64,000 nt of DNA, taken from NCBI RefSeq assembly GCF_900119165.1, contig NZ_FPJG01000006.1, positions 6,853,501 to 6,917,500 on the forward strand, given 5' to 3'. Shown here in pieces: positions 1 through 8,596 of the stretch. Source of the DNA: Amycolatopsis australiensis (GTDB lineage Bacteria; Actinomycetota; Actinomycetes; Mycobacteriales; Pseudonocardiaceae). The notes beneath the pieces were generated by a model, which made no database searches, had not been told where the DNA came from, and was given only the letters and a program-made list of their open reading frames with translations. The position numbers and the translations under genes were made by a program. How positions within the stretch are numbered: the first letter of the stretch is position 1; the number at the start of each line of letters is the position of its first letter.

Positions 1-1122
1 GAGCCCCGGGGTCCTCGGCACGGTCACCGCACCCTCGCGGAACTCCAGCACGCCCGGCTCGATGACGTCTTCGACCTTCCAGGGCCAGTGCGTGTCGCAG
101 GCGTAGGTCAGGTGCGGCGTCGCCGCGGCGACCTGCACCATCGCGGCCAGGCTGATCCCGAGGTGGCTGTTGGAGTGCATCGACAGGCCGACGCCGAAGC
201 TCTCGCACGTCACCGACAGCGACTGGGTGGCGCGCAGGCCGCCCCAGAAGTGGTGGTCCGACAGCAGCACGCCGATCGCCCGCGCCCGGAAACCCGGCTC
301 GATGTCGCCGAAGTTGACCACGCACATGTTGGTGGCCAGCGGCATGGACGCCTCGGCAGCCACCCGCGCCATGCCTTCGATGCCCGGCGTCGGGTCTTCG
401 AGGTATTCCAGGACGCCGTCCAGTTCGGCCGCGACCCGGATGCCGGTCTCGGTCGTCCACGCGCCGTTCGGGTCGATCCGCAGCGGGTGCCCGGGAAACG
501 CCTCGGCCAGCGCCCGGATGCCGTCGACCTCCCGCGCGGGCTCGTAGACCCCGCCCTTGAGCTTGATCGAGCGGAAGCCGTACTCGTCGATCATCCGTTT
601 CGCGGACCCCACCAGGGTTTCCGGCGTGGTGATCTCGCCCCAGGAGTCCTCGCGGCCGTCGACGTGCTTGCCGTACTTGTAGAACAGGTAGGCGGAGAAC
701 TCGACGGCGTCGCGTGCCTTGCCGCCGAGCAGGTCGGTCACCGGCCGGCCCAGGTACTGCCCCTGCGCGTCGAGGCACGCGACCTCGAACAGGGAGTACA
801 CGCTCGCCACGGTCTTGCGGATCGAGAACCCCCCGATCAGCCCGTGCGCGTCGGTGAGCACCGTGTCCGACAGCGCCCGGGCGACGAGCCGCTGCAGGCC
901 GGGCAGGTCGAACACGTCGTGGCCGCGCAGCTGCGGCAGCACCTTCCGCACTTCGCCGAGGAACGCGGAGTCGCCGTAGGACTCGCCGAGCCCGACGACG
1001 CCGTCCTCGCACTTGACCTGCACGACGCTGCGCAGCGCGAACGGCTCGTGCACGCCCATGACGTTGAGCAGCGGCGGGTCGGCGAACGCGACCGGGATCA
1101 GCACCACATCGAGGATCTTCAT
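1..1122 (-). CDS. gudD: Glucarate dehydratase, 3' end cut by window edge
   Basis: Enolase-superfamily dehydratase converting D-glucarate to 5-dehydro-4-deoxy-D-glucarate in the cytoplasm. My translation from the ATG at 1122 begins MKILDVVLIPVAFADPPLLN and stays open to the edge: 374 codons of a family usually 420-450 residues, so the C-terminus is missing. Superfamily signatures are in order: the base motif KLK in SIKLKGG, a metal Asp in RIDPNGAW, a metal Glu in EDPTPG, and a late His-Asp region (SDHHFWGG). Its ATG shares one base with the kdgD TGA (TGATG), so the two are translationally coupled. It is the last visible gene of the transporter-kdgD-gudD operon. A galactarate-active relative cannot be excluded. 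Confidence 0.93.
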   Translation of the reverse strand, partial: MKILDVVLIPVAFADPPLLNVMGVHEPFALRSVVQVKCEDGVVGLGESYGDSAFLGEVRKVLPQLRGHDVFDLPGLQRLVARALSDTVLTDAHGLIGGFSIRKTVASVYSLFEVACLDAQGQYLGRPVTDLLGGKARDAVEFSAYLFYKYGKHVDGREDSWGEITTPETLVGSAKRMIDEYGFRSIKLKGGVYEPAREVDGIRALAEAFPGHPLRIDPNGAWTTETGIRVAAELDGVLEYLEDPTPGIEGMARVAAEASMPLATNMCVVNFGDIEPGFRARAIGVLLSDHHFWGGLRATQSLSVTCESFGVGLSMHSNSHLGISLAAMVQVAAATPHLTYACDTHWPWKVEDVIEPGVLEFREGAVTVPRTPGL

Positions 1123-2057
1123 CAGCCCAGCGCCTTCAGCGTGACGAAGCCGTCCTCCACGATCTTCTCGAGCCGGCGGATCTGCTCCGGCGTCGGCTCG
1201 ACCAGCGGCGGCCGGACCGGGCCGACCTTGTCGCCGCGCAGCCGGGCGGCGGCCTTGACCAGCGAGACGGCGAAGCCCGGCGTCTCGTCCCGCAACGCCA
1301 CCAGCGGCAGGTAGAAGCCGGTCAGCAGCGCGTCCATCACGCGGGTGTCGCCCTCGCCGAGCGCGCGGTGGAAGCGGTGCGCGATCTCCGGCGCGAAGCA
1401 GTGCACGGCCGAGGAGTAGCGGGAGACGCCGATCGAGGCATACGCCTTGGCCGAGACCTCCGCGGTCGGCAAGCCGTTGAAGAACAGGAAGTCCCGGGCC
1501 CGGCCGGTGTCCAGCGCGCGGATCGTCGTGATGATCCGGGTCATCACCTCGACGTCGCCGTAGCCGTCCTTGAGCCCGACGACCGACGGGATGTCGAGCA
1601 GGGACGCGGCGGCCGGCGCGGTGAACACGCCGGTGCCGCGGTGGTACACGATCACCGGCACGGAAGAGTCGCCGACGGCGTAGCGGACGAAGTCGGTCAG
1701 GCCCGACGGCGGGCCGGTCACCAGGTACGGCGGCAGCAGCAGGACGCCGTCGGCGCCCCCGGCCTGCGCCGCCGCGATGCCGGCCCGCGCCGACGCCGCG
1801 CCGCCCCCGGCGCCCACCCAGACCGGGACGCGGCCGGCGGCCACCTCCCGGGACCGGGCGAGCACCGAGGCGTGCTCGGCGGGCGAGAGCGAGCTGAACT
1901 CGCCGGTGCCGCACGCGACGAACAGCGCACCGGCGCCCGCCGCGATGTGGCTCTCCACGTTCTCCGCGAGCGCGTCGAGGTTGACCTCGAGGTCTTCGGT
2001 GAACGGGGTGAGGGGGAACGCCAGCAGGCCGTCCAGCTCGATCTCGTTCTGTGCCAT
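1122..2057 (-). CDS. kdgD: 5-dehydro-4-deoxyglucarate dehydratase
   Basis: DapA/NAL-superfamily (beta/alpha)8 enzyme, 311 residues, the normal family length. It dehydrates and decarboxylates 5-dehydro-4-deoxyglucarate to 2-oxoglutarate semialdehyde and CO2. The Schiff-base Lys is K163 in VGLKDGYGD, the partner Tyr is Y138 in VIVYHR, and the substrate carboxylate loop GTGEF lies near residue 50. It is the enzyme directly after GudD, and the TGATG overlap with gudD supports coupled translation. The 51-bp gap from the upstream transporter gene suggests one transcript. The 2-oxoglutarate semialdehyde dehydrogenase that would finish the pathway is not visible and may lie beyond the left edge. Confidence 0.93.
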   Translation of the reverse strand: MAQNEIELDGLLAFPLTPFTEDLEVNLDALAENVESHIAAGAGALFVACGTGEFSSLSPAEHASVLARSREVAAGRVPVWVGAGGGAASARAGIAAAQAGGADGVLLLPPYLVTGPPSGLTDFVRYAVGDSSVPVIVYHRGTGVFTAPAAASLLDIPSVVGLKDGYGDVEVMTRIITTIRALDTGRARDFLFFNGLPTAEVSAKAYASIGVSRYSSAVHCFAPEIAHRFHRALGEGDTRVMDALLTGFYLPLVALRDETPGFAVSLVKAAARLRGDKVGPVRPPLVEPTPEQIRRLEKIVEDGFVTLKALG

Positions 2058-2108
2058 CAGTTTCTGCTCTCTCGTCCTTTATTCGGGTTCGGCCGGGTGG
2101 GGCCGGGA

Positions 2109-3614
2109 TCAGGCGGGCACGGTCGTGCCTTCCCGCTTGCGGTCGACGTCGTCGTCGGCGTTCACGGTGTCGACGATCTCATCCGCGGCCGTGCTGCGCT
2201 CGGGCGCGAGCAGGCCGAGACCGGCGTAGAGGGCGAGCGAGACGAGGATCGGCGTCGCGATCAGCACCGTCTGGTTCGCGTTGAACACGTAGTAGCAGAG
2301 CGCGTAGTCGATCAGGCCGCCCGCCCACGAGACCAGCGCCGCGCGGGGACCGCACTTGCGGAACCACGGCAGCATGCCCAGCAGCAGCGGGATCGAGATC
2401 GGGCCCATCAGCGCGGCGACCCAGTTGACGACGATCTGCAGCACGCCGCCGAGGTTCTGCGCCTGGGTGGCCACGACCATGGTCAGCGCGACGAACACGA
2501 CCGTGGTGACCCGGGCCGCCTTGAGGCCCTGGACGTCGGTCCACCGGCGGGCCTTGGCGAACACCGCCGGGATCATGTCCCGGGTGATCACCGCGGAGAT
2601 CGCGTTGGCGTCGGAAGAGACCATCGCCATGGTGTGCGAGAAGATCCCGGCCAGCACCAGCCCGATCAGGCCGGGCGGCAGGAACGTCGTCGTCATGATC
2701 GCGTACGACTGCGTGGGGTCCTTGATGCCGGGGATGAGCAGCGGCGCGGCGAACATGGGGAACATCAGCACCAGCGGCCACACCAGGTACAGCGCCGACG
2801 ACAGCCGCGCGCCGCGCCGGGCCTCGTGGGTGTTCGGCGCGGCCATGTACCGCTGCGCCAGGTTCCACATGCCTCCGTTGTACTCCAGCGTTTTCACGAG
2901 CACGTAGACCAGCAGGAAGATGGTGGTGTACTTGGACGTGACCGGGTTCACGTGGCTTTCGGGCAGCTTGTCCCACATCGTCCAGAGGGCGGAGATGCCG
3001 CCGAGCTTGCCCAGCACCACGACGATCATGACGACCGCGGCGATGGCCTGGATGACGAACTGGCCGAAGTCGGTGAGCGCGTCGGCCCACAGGCCGCCGA
3101 TGGTGCAGTAGATCAGGGTGACCGCGCCGGTGACGAGGATGCCGAGGTTGTAGTCCAGGCCGGCGAACACGTGCAGCAGCGTCGCGACGGCGAACCACTT
3201 GGCCGCGATGTCGAAGATCTTCAGCAGGCTGCCGCTCCAGGCGAGCGCCTGCTGCGTCGGCACGTTGTACCGCTTCGCGAGGTATTCCAGCGGTGAGGCG
3301 ACGCCGAGCTTGGAGCGCAACCGGTTCCAGCGAGCGGCGAACAGCCAGCTGCCGATGCCCACGCCGATGCCGATGCTGGCGAAGCCCCAGAAGTAGACGG
3401 TGACGCCACTGGTGTACGCGACGCCCGCGTACGCGACGAAGAGCACGGCGCTGTAGCCGGACATGTGGTGCGAGATGCCGGCCAGCCACCACGGCATCTT
3501 GCCGCCGGCGGTGAAGAAGTCCTTCACGTCGCTGACCCGTTTGTGCGACCACCAGCCGATCACGATCATCAGCGCGAAGTACGCGCAGACCATCGTCCAG
3601 TCGAGTGCGTGCAC
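2109..3614 (-). CDS. Sodium:solute symporter (SSS family), probable uronate/glucarate uptake
   Basis: 501-residue polytopic membrane protein with about 13 hydrophobic segments. It starts MHALDWTMVCAYFALMIVIG and carries SSS-type features such as GYSAVLFVAYAGVAYTSGVT and SSDANAIS in the middle helices. The tail is polar and acidic. The GTG start at 3614 has AAGGAG six bases upstream. It leads the operon with kdgD and gudD and is divergent from the IclR gene, so an acidic sugar (glucuronate, galacturonate or glucarate) is the inferred cargo. The family is secure; the substrate rests on context only. Confidence 0.85.
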   Translation of the reverse strand: MHALDWTMVCAYFALMIVIGWWSHKRVSDVKDFFTAGGKMPWWLAGISHHMSGYSAVLFVAYAGVAYTSGVTVYFWGFASIGIGVGIGSWLFAARWNRLRSKLGVASPLEYLAKRYNVPTQQALAWSGSLLKIFDIAAKWFAVATLLHVFAGLDYNLGILVTGAVTLIYCTIGGLWADALTDFGQFVIQAIAAVVMIVVVLGKLGGISALWTMWDKLPESHVNPVTSKYTTIFLLVYVLVKTLEYNGGMWNLAQRYMAAPNTHEARRGARLSSALYLVWPLVLMFPMFAAPLLIPGIKDPTQSYAIMTTTFLPPGLIGLVLAGIFSHTMAMVSSDANAISAVITRDMIPAVFAKARRWTDVQGLKAARVTTVVFVALTMVVATQAQNLGGVLQIVVNWVAALMGPISIPLLLGMLPWFRKCGPRAALVSWAGGLIDYALCYYVFNANQTVLIATPILVSLALYAGLGLLAPERSTAADEIVDTVNADDDVDRKREGTTVPA

Positions 3615-3651
3615 CGCAGGCTCCTTTCCGCGTCCACGTCGATGCGGTCTC

Positions 3652-3720
3652 GAACGAGATGTTCACATCCATGAACGGAGTCTGTTATAGTGATTATGTT
3701 CATCCATAAGAACGTTGTTC
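3652..3720. promoter_or_regulatory. Cluster of GTTC/GAAC operator half-sites (likely IclR sites)
   Basis: Two 16-bp inverted repeats of form GTTC-N8-GAAC lie at 3661-3676 (GTTCACATCCATGAAC) and 3698-3713 (GTTCATCCATAAGAAC). Their starts are 37 bp apart and they read as the same site in opposite orientation. Outward half-sites GAAC-N5-GTTC (3652-3664) and GAAC-N3-GTTC (3710-3720) extend the cluster. It fills the gap between the transporter operon and the iclR-like gene, the classic position for autoregulation and repression of both directions. Binding is inferred. Confidence 0.7.
3662..3691 (+). promoter_or_regulatory. Promoter for the iclR-udh operon
   Basis: TTCACA at 3662-3667 (5/6 to TTGACA) and TATAGT at 3686-3691, with an 18-bp spacer. 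The first operator palindrome overlaps the -35 element and the second lies just after the -10, an arrangement suited to repression. Transcription would begin near 3698, leaving a leader of about 75 nt before the ATG at 3774. Confidence 0.6.
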
Positions 3721-3773
3721 GGGACGCTAATATGGCCGGAGTCACAAGTCAACGGCCGGACGGAGGAGCACAA

Positions 3774-4583
3774 ATGCCGCAGAAGGTGGACACCCCGGCA
3801 GCGGCCGACGGCGCCCCCGCCGAGTCCTCGGGCGTGAAGTCCGCGCGCCGGGCCGTCGACCTCATCGAGACGTTCGCGGCGAACGACGTCTGGCTGTCGC
3901 TGTCCGACCTGCACGCGCGCACGGGCTTCCCGCGCTCGTCGCTGCACGGCCTGCTCCGGACGCTGCTGGAGGCCGGCTGGCTGGAGGCGGACGCCAACAC
4001 CGCCCGCTACCGCCTCGGCGTCCGCGCGCTGATCTGCGGCACGGCCTACCTCGACCGCGACGCCGTGGTGCCCTTCGCCACCGAAGCGCTCGAACGCATC
4101 CGCGAGAAGACCGGCTTCACCGCGCACTTCGCGCGCCGCAACGGCACCGAGGTCGTCTACCTGGAGACGCGCGAGTCGCAGCGCTCGACGCATCTCGTCT
4201 CGCGCGTCGGGCGCACGCTGCCCGCGCACGCGACCGCGCTGGGCAAGGCGCTGCTGGCCGAGCTGACGCACGACGAGATCGAGGCGCTGATGCCGGCGAC
4301 GCTGACCGCGCTGACGCCGAACACCATCACCACGCTCGACGCCCTGCACGCCGAGTGCGCCGCGACCCGCGAACGCGGGTACGCCGCCGAGGTCGAGGAG
4401 GGCACGCTGGGCGTCCGGTGCGTCGCCGCGGTGATCCCCTACCGGATCCCGGGCACGGACGCGATCAGCTGCTCGATGCCGATCAGCCAGGTGACCGACG
4501 CCGACGCGCAGCGCGTCGGCGAGCTGCTCGCCGAAACCACCGCCGAGCTCGGCCAGCAGCTGCGCCGCGCCGGCATCCGATAA
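3774..4583 (+). CDS. IclR-family transcriptional regulator
   Basis: 269 residues from the ATG at 3774, chosen because GGAGGAG lies just upstream; an in-frame ATG at 3690 would begin before the likely transcription start. The N-terminal winged helix spans about residues 22-85 (SARRAVDLIETFA ... LSDLHARTGFPRSSLHGLLR). The C-terminal IclR effector domain contains VYLETRESQRSTHLVSRVGR and HATALGKALLAEL. It is divergent from the transporter-kdgD-gudD operon and 36 bp upstream of udh, so it probably senses a uronate or aldarate and controls both arms through the palindromes between them. The effector is not readable from sequence. Confidence 0.9.
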   Translation: MPQKVDTPAAADGAPAESSGVKSARRAVDLIETFAANDVWLSLSDLHARTGFPRSSLHGLLRTLLEAGWLEADANTARYRLGVRALICGTAYLDRDAVVPFATEALERIREKTGFTAHFARRNGTEVVYLETRESQRSTHLVSRVGRTLPAHATALGKALLAELTHDEIEALMPATLTALTPNTITTLDALHAECAATRERGYAAEVEEGTLGVRCVAAVIPYRIPGTDAISCSMPISQVTDADAQRVGELLAETTAELGQQLRRAGIR

Positions 4584-4619
4584 CACACACTGCCCGCCGC
4601 CCTTATCGAGAGGAACCCC

Positions 4620-5426
4620 ATGACGGACCAGCGCGTGCTCATCACCGGGTCGGCGGGTGTCGTCGGCACCCTGATGCGGCCCCGCCTGCGACGCCCCGGC
4701 CGCGTGCTGCGCCTGCTCGACCTGGCGCCGCAGACGGCGTCGGACGCCTCCGAAGAGATCGTGACGGCGTCCGTGACGGACCCGGAGGCGATGGCCGCGG
4801 CGTGCGAGGGCGTCGACGCACTCATCCACCTCGGCGGGCACAGCCGCGAGAACTCGTGGGAAGCCACCCTCGACGTCAACATCAACGGCACGCACACGGT
4901 GCTGGAAGCGGCCCGCGCGGCAGGGGTGTCGCGCGTCGTCCTGGCATCGAGCAACCACGCGGTGGGCTTCCGCCGCGTCGACGAGGACCTGCCCGCGGAC
5001 TCCTCCCCGCGCCCGGACACCTACTACGGCGTCAGCAAGGCGGCGATCGAGGCGCTGGGCAGCCTGTACCACTCGCGGTTCGGCATGGACGTGATCGTGA
5101 TCCGCATCGGCTCGTGCTTCGAAACGCCGTTGCCGCTGGGCCCGCGCGGCCTGACGACGTGGCTGTCCCCCGACGACGGCGCCCGGCTGTTCGAGGCGTG
5201 CCTGGCGGCGCCTTCGCCCGGGTACCGGCTGATCTGGGGCGTCTCGGACAACACGCGCCGGATCTACTCGCTGAAGGAAGCGGAGGCGCTGGGCTACAAG
5301 TCCCTCGACGACGCCGAGGTGTACGCCGACCAGCTGGCGGACAAGCCGGCGCCGGCGGGCATCGCGGCCGAGTACGTCGGCGGCCCGTTCTGCACGGCGC
5401 CGCTGGGCGTGTTCAACCCCCTCTGA
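4620..5426 (+). CDS. udh: Uronate dehydrogenase (NAD-dependent, extended SDR)
   Basis: 268 residues, the usual length for Udh, which oxidises D-glucuronate or D-galacturonate to the aldarolactone. The NAD glycine motif GSAGVVG starts at residue 10. The catalytic triad is S111 (LASSNHAVG), Y136 and K140 (YYGVSK). AGAGGA lies about 7 bases before the ATG. With gudD and kdgD on the other side of the regulator it gives the oxidative uronate route as far as 2-oxoglutarate semialdehyde. It could be called only an NAD-dependent epimerase/dehydratase by fold; the uronate assignment leans on length, triad context and neighbours. Confidence 0.85.
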   Translation: MTDQRVLITGSAGVVGTLMRPRLRRPGRVLRLLDLAPQTASDASEEIVTASVTDPEAMAAACEGVDALIHLGGHSRENSWEATLDVNINGTHTVLEAARAAGVSRVVLASSNHAVGFRRVDEDLPADSSPRPDTYYGVSKAAIEALGSLYHSRFGMDVIVIRIGSCFETPLPLGPRGLTTWLSPDDGARLFEACLAAPSPGYRLIWGVSDNTRRIYSLKEAEALGYKSLDDAEVYADQLADKPAPAGIAAEYVGGPFCTAPLGVFNPL

Positions 5427-5468
5427 CGGGCTTCGATATCAGCGCGGTGAACCGGCGGCGCCTGAGGC

Positions 5469-6086
5469 TCATCCCTTGACGTACCGCGTCAGCATCGCGA
5501 CCAGCTCGTGCTCCAGCCGTCCGACGTCCACCGGTTCGCGGTCGGCGACGAGCTGGTGGACCACCAGCTCCGTCGTCGTCACGACCAGCCGGGCCGCCGT
5601 TTCCGTGTCGGTCACCCGGACCTCCGGGTGGCGGTCGAACAGTCCCTGGACGTAGGAGACCAGGGACTGCTTCAGCCGCGCGACCTTGTCGAGCAGCTCG
5701 TTCGACCGTGGCGCCTGCTCCAGCAGGACCCGCAGCAGCTGCGGGTCGCCGAGGTGGGATTCGATCGCCCCGCGCACGAAGACGCGGAGGATGTCTTCGA
5801 TCGGGCCCGGCAGTTCCGCGCGCTGGATCCGTTCCGTGTTCGCCGTGCCGTCGTCCAGGTGGCGGGTCAGCAGCTCGGCCAGGATCGCGTCCTTGTTCGG
5901 GAAGTACTGGTACAGCGAGCCGATGGAGATGCCCGCCCGCTCGGCGATGCGGTTGGTGGTGCCCGCGGCGTAGCCGTGCTCGGCGAAAACGTGAGCAGCC
6001 GCGGTGAGGATGCGCTGGCGGGTCAGCTCGGCGCGGACCTGCCGCGGCTGCTTACGTGGCTGGATGCGGCGCTGGTCCGGTGTCAC
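5469..6086 (-). CDS. TetR-family transcriptional regulator
   Basis: 205 residues from the GTG at 6086, which has AGGAGG just upstream; a TTG at 6125 is in frame but has no such site and would overlap the operator region. The N-terminal helix-turn-helix spans about residues 20-65 (RQRILTAAAHVFAEHG, TTNRIAERAGISIGSLYQYF). The remainder is a helical ligand domain typical of the family. It is divergent from the PPOX flavoprotein gene, with the palindrome 6133-6150 between them, so it probably represses itself and the flavoprotein/reductase pair. The ligand is unknown. Confidence 0.9.
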   Translation of the reverse strand: MTPDQRRIQPRKQPRQVRAELTRQRILTAAAHVFAEHGYAAGTTNRIAERAGISIGSLYQYFPNKDAILAELLTRHLDDGTANTERIQRAELPGPIEDILRVFVRGAIESHLGDPQLLRVLLEQAPRSNELLDKVARLKQSLVSYVQGLFDRHPEVRVTDTETAARLVVTTTELVVHQLVADREPVDVGRLEHELVAMLTRYVKG

Positions 6087-6132
6087 GGCCCCTCCTGACG
6101 CGCGGGCGGAAAGCGAGTAGCGCAAGATTCGA

Positions 6133-6150
6133 ACAATTGCTCATAATTGT
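6133..6150. promoter_or_regulatory. TetR operator overlapping a leaderless promoter
   Basis: Perfect inverted repeat ACAATT-N6-AATTGT between the divergent TetR and flavoprotein genes. The plus-strand -10 box CATAAT (6142-6147) lies inside it and ends 6 bases before the ATG at 6154, so the message probably starts at or next to the start codon. A bound repressor would cover the -10 directly. Confidence 0.65.
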
Positions 6151-6153
6151 GCC

Positions 6154-6780
6154 ATGACCAGCACAAATGCGCTGCGCCGTGTATCCATGGCCGAGGTGCG
6201 GGCCCGGCTGGGCGAGCCCGAAGCGATGATCCAGGCGAAGCTCCTCGACCACGTCGACCGGCACGCCCGCCGCTTCATCGCCCACTCGCCCTTCCTGACG
6301 CTGGCGACCGCCGACGCCGCCGGCCGCGCCGACTGCTCGCCCCGCGGCGACTACCCCGGGTTCGTGAAGGTCCTCGACGAGCGGACCCTCGCCCTGCCCG
6401 ACCGCACCGGCAACAAGATCGCCGACTCCTTCCGCAACATCGCCGAGAACGACGGCGTCGGCCTGCTGTTCTTCGTCCCCGGTATGCGGGAGACGCTGCG
6501 CGTCAACGGCAGCGCGTTCGTCACCGACGAACCGGACGTCCTCGCGCGGATGCGCACCGAGGCGAAGGAGCCGATGCTCGCGATCGTCGTCGAGGTCGAG
6601 CAGGTGTACTTCCACTGCGGCCGCGCTTTGATCCGGTCGCGGCTGTGGGACCCGGCGAGCCAGGCGCTGGCCGGCGAGCTGCCCTCGGCCGGCGAGATCG
6701 TCAGCGACCAGCTCGGCATGGACATCGACCCCGCGCAGTTCGAGCAGCTGCTCGAAGCCGGCTACCGGAAGCTGTACTGA
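6154..6780 (+). CDS. PPOX-class FMN flavoprotein (MSMEG_1061-like family)
   Basis: 208 residues with a split-barrel pyridoxamine-oxidase-like fold. The flavin-binding core is SPFLTLATADAAGRADCSPRGDYPGF (about residues 48-73, quoted here in two parts: SPFLTLATADAAG and DCSPRGDYPGF), followed by LALPDRTGNKIADSFRNI and VGLLFFVPGMRETLRVNG. Members of this subfamily bind FMN, and many lack a proven reaction. There is no ribosome site; the ATG sits just behind a -10 box, suggesting a leaderless mRNA. The reductase gene starts 1 nt after its stop, so the two products probably work together, the reductase supplying electrons. The substrate is unknown. Confidence 0.82.
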   Translation: MTSTNALRRVSMAEVRARLGEPEAMIQAKLLDHVDRHARRFIAHSPFLTLATADAAGRADCSPRGDYPGFVKVLDERTLALPDRTGNKIADSFRNIAENDGVGLLFFVPGMRETLRVNGSAFVTDEPDVLARMRTEAKEPMLAIVVEVEQVYFHCGRALIRSRLWDPASQALAGELPSAGEIVSDQLGMDIDPAQFEQLLEAGYRKLY

Positions 6781-6781
6781 C

Positions 6782-7669
6782 ATGCAGAAGACGCTTTTGG
6801 AGCGCATCGAGCGCGTCGCCGACGACGTCGTCTCGCTGGTGCTGCGCGGTGACGAGGGCCAGCTGGCGCCGTGGGAGCCGGGCGCGCACATCGACCTCGC
6901 ATTGCCGAACTGGCTGACGCGGCAGTACTCGCTGTGCGGTGACCCCGGCGATCTTGCGGCCCACCGGATCGCGGTCCGCCTCGACCCGCTGAGCCGGGGC
7001 GGCTCGGAGTACGTCCACCTGCACCTGCGGCCGGGCCGGACGCTCGAGGTTTCGCTGCCGCGCAACCACTTCCCGCTGCGGCCCGCGGCCGGCTACCTGT
7101 TCCTGGCCGGCGGGATCGGGATCACGCCGATCGTGCCGATGATGCGGGCCGCCGTCGCTTCCGGGGCGGACGTTTCGCTGGTGTACGCCGGACGGTCGGC
7201 TTCGAGCATGCCGTTCGCGGCGGACCTCGCCGCCGCGTACGGCGACCGCGTGCGGCTGTTCGACCGCGGACGGCCGGACCTGGCGACCTTGACGGCCGGG
7301 CCGGGCACGGAGGTCTACTGCTGCGGGCCGGCGTCGATGCTCGACGCCGCCGAGGCGGTGTTCCCGCGGGTGCACGTCGAGCGCTTCCAGCCGGTGCGGC
7401 GCACGTTCGGGCCGGACACCGCGTTCGAGGCCGGGTGCGCCCGATCGGGGGTGACCGTCCCGGTTCCGGCCGACGAGTCCCTGCTGGACGCGCTGAACCA
7501 CGCCGGGCGGCGGGTGCCATCGGCGTGCCGCGAGGGCGTCTGCGGCAGCTGCCAGGTCTCGGTGCTGGACGGCGAGCCGGAGCACCGCGACGACATCGGT
7601 GCCCCGGCGGGCCGGATGTACCCGTGCGTGTCGCGGTCCCGTTCGCCGCGGCTCGTCCTGGACCTCTGA
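6782..7669 (+). CDS. PDR/VanB-type oxidoreductase (flavin, NAD(P)H, 2Fe-2S)
   Basis: 295 residues in three domains: a flavin-binding barrel (about 1-95, with RQYSLCGDP), a nucleotide-binding domain (about 100-200, GGIGITPIVPMMRAAV and YCCGPASML) and a C-terminal plant-type ferredoxin (about 215-295). The ferredoxin has CREGVCGSC, giving the Cx4Cx2C cluster motif, and the fourth Cys in YPCVSRS. This is the phthalate dioxygenase reductase/VanB arrangement. Such proteins pass electrons from NADH to an oxygenase, but no Rieske oxygenase is present here. The adjacent flavoprotein gene, 1 nt away, is the obvious electron-acceptor candidate. Confidence 0.88.
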   Translation: MQKTLLERIERVADDVVSLVLRGDEGQLAPWEPGAHIDLALPNWLTRQYSLCGDPGDLAAHRIAVRLDPLSRGGSEYVHLHLRPGRTLEVSLPRNHFPLRPAAGYLFLAGGIGITPIVPMMRAAVASGADVSLVYAGRSASSMPFAADLAAAYGDRVRLFDRGRPDLATLTAGPGTEVYCCGPASMLDAAEAVFPRVHVERFQPVRRTFGPDTAFEAGCARSGVTVPVPADESLLDALNHAGRRVPSACREGVCGSCQVSVLDGEPEHRDDIGAPAGRMYPCVSRSRSPRLVLDL

Positions 7670-7720
7670 CCGGCCGGTTCGCGTACCATCGCGGGCAGCC
7701 TCGACGTCGAGGAGGCAGGC

Positions 7721-8596
7721 GTGGGCGAACTCGGGCTGGCCGACACCAACGGCATCCTCGCGCTGCCCTGGGTCCGCCCGGAACGCACCAGCGCCGGCCT
7801 CGGCTGGGACCGGGTGTACGTCTCCAAGCAGCGGGAACGTCCGTATCGCGCCGAGTTCGGCGCCGCACGCAGCCACCAGCTGATCCTGCACCTCGACGGC
7901 CCGGTGACGGTCCGCCGCGGCGTCGGAACCGCACGCGAGCGCAGCCGCCGCATGCCGGCGGGCGGGCTGTTCCTGCAGCCGTCCCACGCGGACCTGTCGG
8001 TCGAGCTGGGCGGCGAGCTGGACACCGTGCACGTGTACGTCAGCGACGACGCCGTGCAGGAGGCGGCCGGCGAGCAGGCGCCCGTCCGGCTCGCCGAGGA
8101 GCTGGGAAGCACGGATCCCCTGCTCGAACAGCTGGTGCTGAGCCTCGACGGCGTCGTCCGGGACTGGGAGCCGAGCGCCCGCACGTACGCCGACCAGCTG
8201 GCCGCGCTGGTGGCGGCGCAGCTGGTCCGCCGCCACCACGACGGCCGGGCCCACGACCCGGCCCCGGCCCGCGGCCTGTCCGACCGCCGGTTCGCGCGGG
8301 TCCGGGAGGCGATGGCGGAGCGGCTGGCCGAGCCGGTGCCGCTGGCGGAGCTGGCCGCACTGGCCGGGCTGAGCGTCAGCCAGTTTTCCCGGCAGTTCAA
8401 GACGCGCACGGGCCTGCCGCCGCACCGGTACCTGCTGAGGTTGCGGGTGGAGCAGGCGGGCCTGCTGCTGCGCACGGGCGACGAGCCGATCGCGGAGATC
8501 GCCGCCCGCTGCGGCTTCTCCCACCAGGAGCATTTGACCCGGGTGCTGCGCGCGCAACTCGGGACCACGCCGGCGGCCTTGCGCCGAGGCAGCTGA
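7721..8596 (+). CDS. AraC-family transcriptional regulator
   Basis: 291 residues from a GTG at 7721, preceded by GAGGAGG. The N-terminal part (about 1-165) resembles the AraC_binding_2 cupin-like sensor domain. The C-terminal ~100 residues hold two helix-turn-helices (VPLAELAALAGLSVSQFSRQ and EPIAEIAARCGFSHQEHLTR) with the family's ... RVLRAQLGTTPAALRR end. It precedes the resorcinol/hydroxyquinol operon on the same strand, separated only by the repeat array, and is the likely activator of that operon. It could equally control the reductase genes upstream; the sequence does not decide. Confidence 0.88.
   Translation: MGELGLADTNGILALPWVRPERTSAGLGWDRVYVSKQRERPYRAEFGAARSHQLILHLDGPVTVRRGVGTARERSRRMPAGGLFLQPSHADLSVELGGELDTVHVYVSDDAVQEAAGEQAPVRLAEELGSTDPLLEQLVLSLDGVVRDWEPSARTYADQLAALVAAQLVRRHHDGRAHDPAPARGLSDRRFARVREAMAERLAEPVPLAELAALAGLSVSQFSRQFKTRTGLPPHRYLLRLRVEQAGLLLRTGDEPIAEIAARCGFSHQEHLTRVLRAQLGTTPAALRRGS

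Noticed and set aside
3690..3773. Upstream start for the IclR gene
   Set aside because: It would begin before the predicted transcription start and within the operator cluster; the ATG at 3774 has a strong ribosome site.
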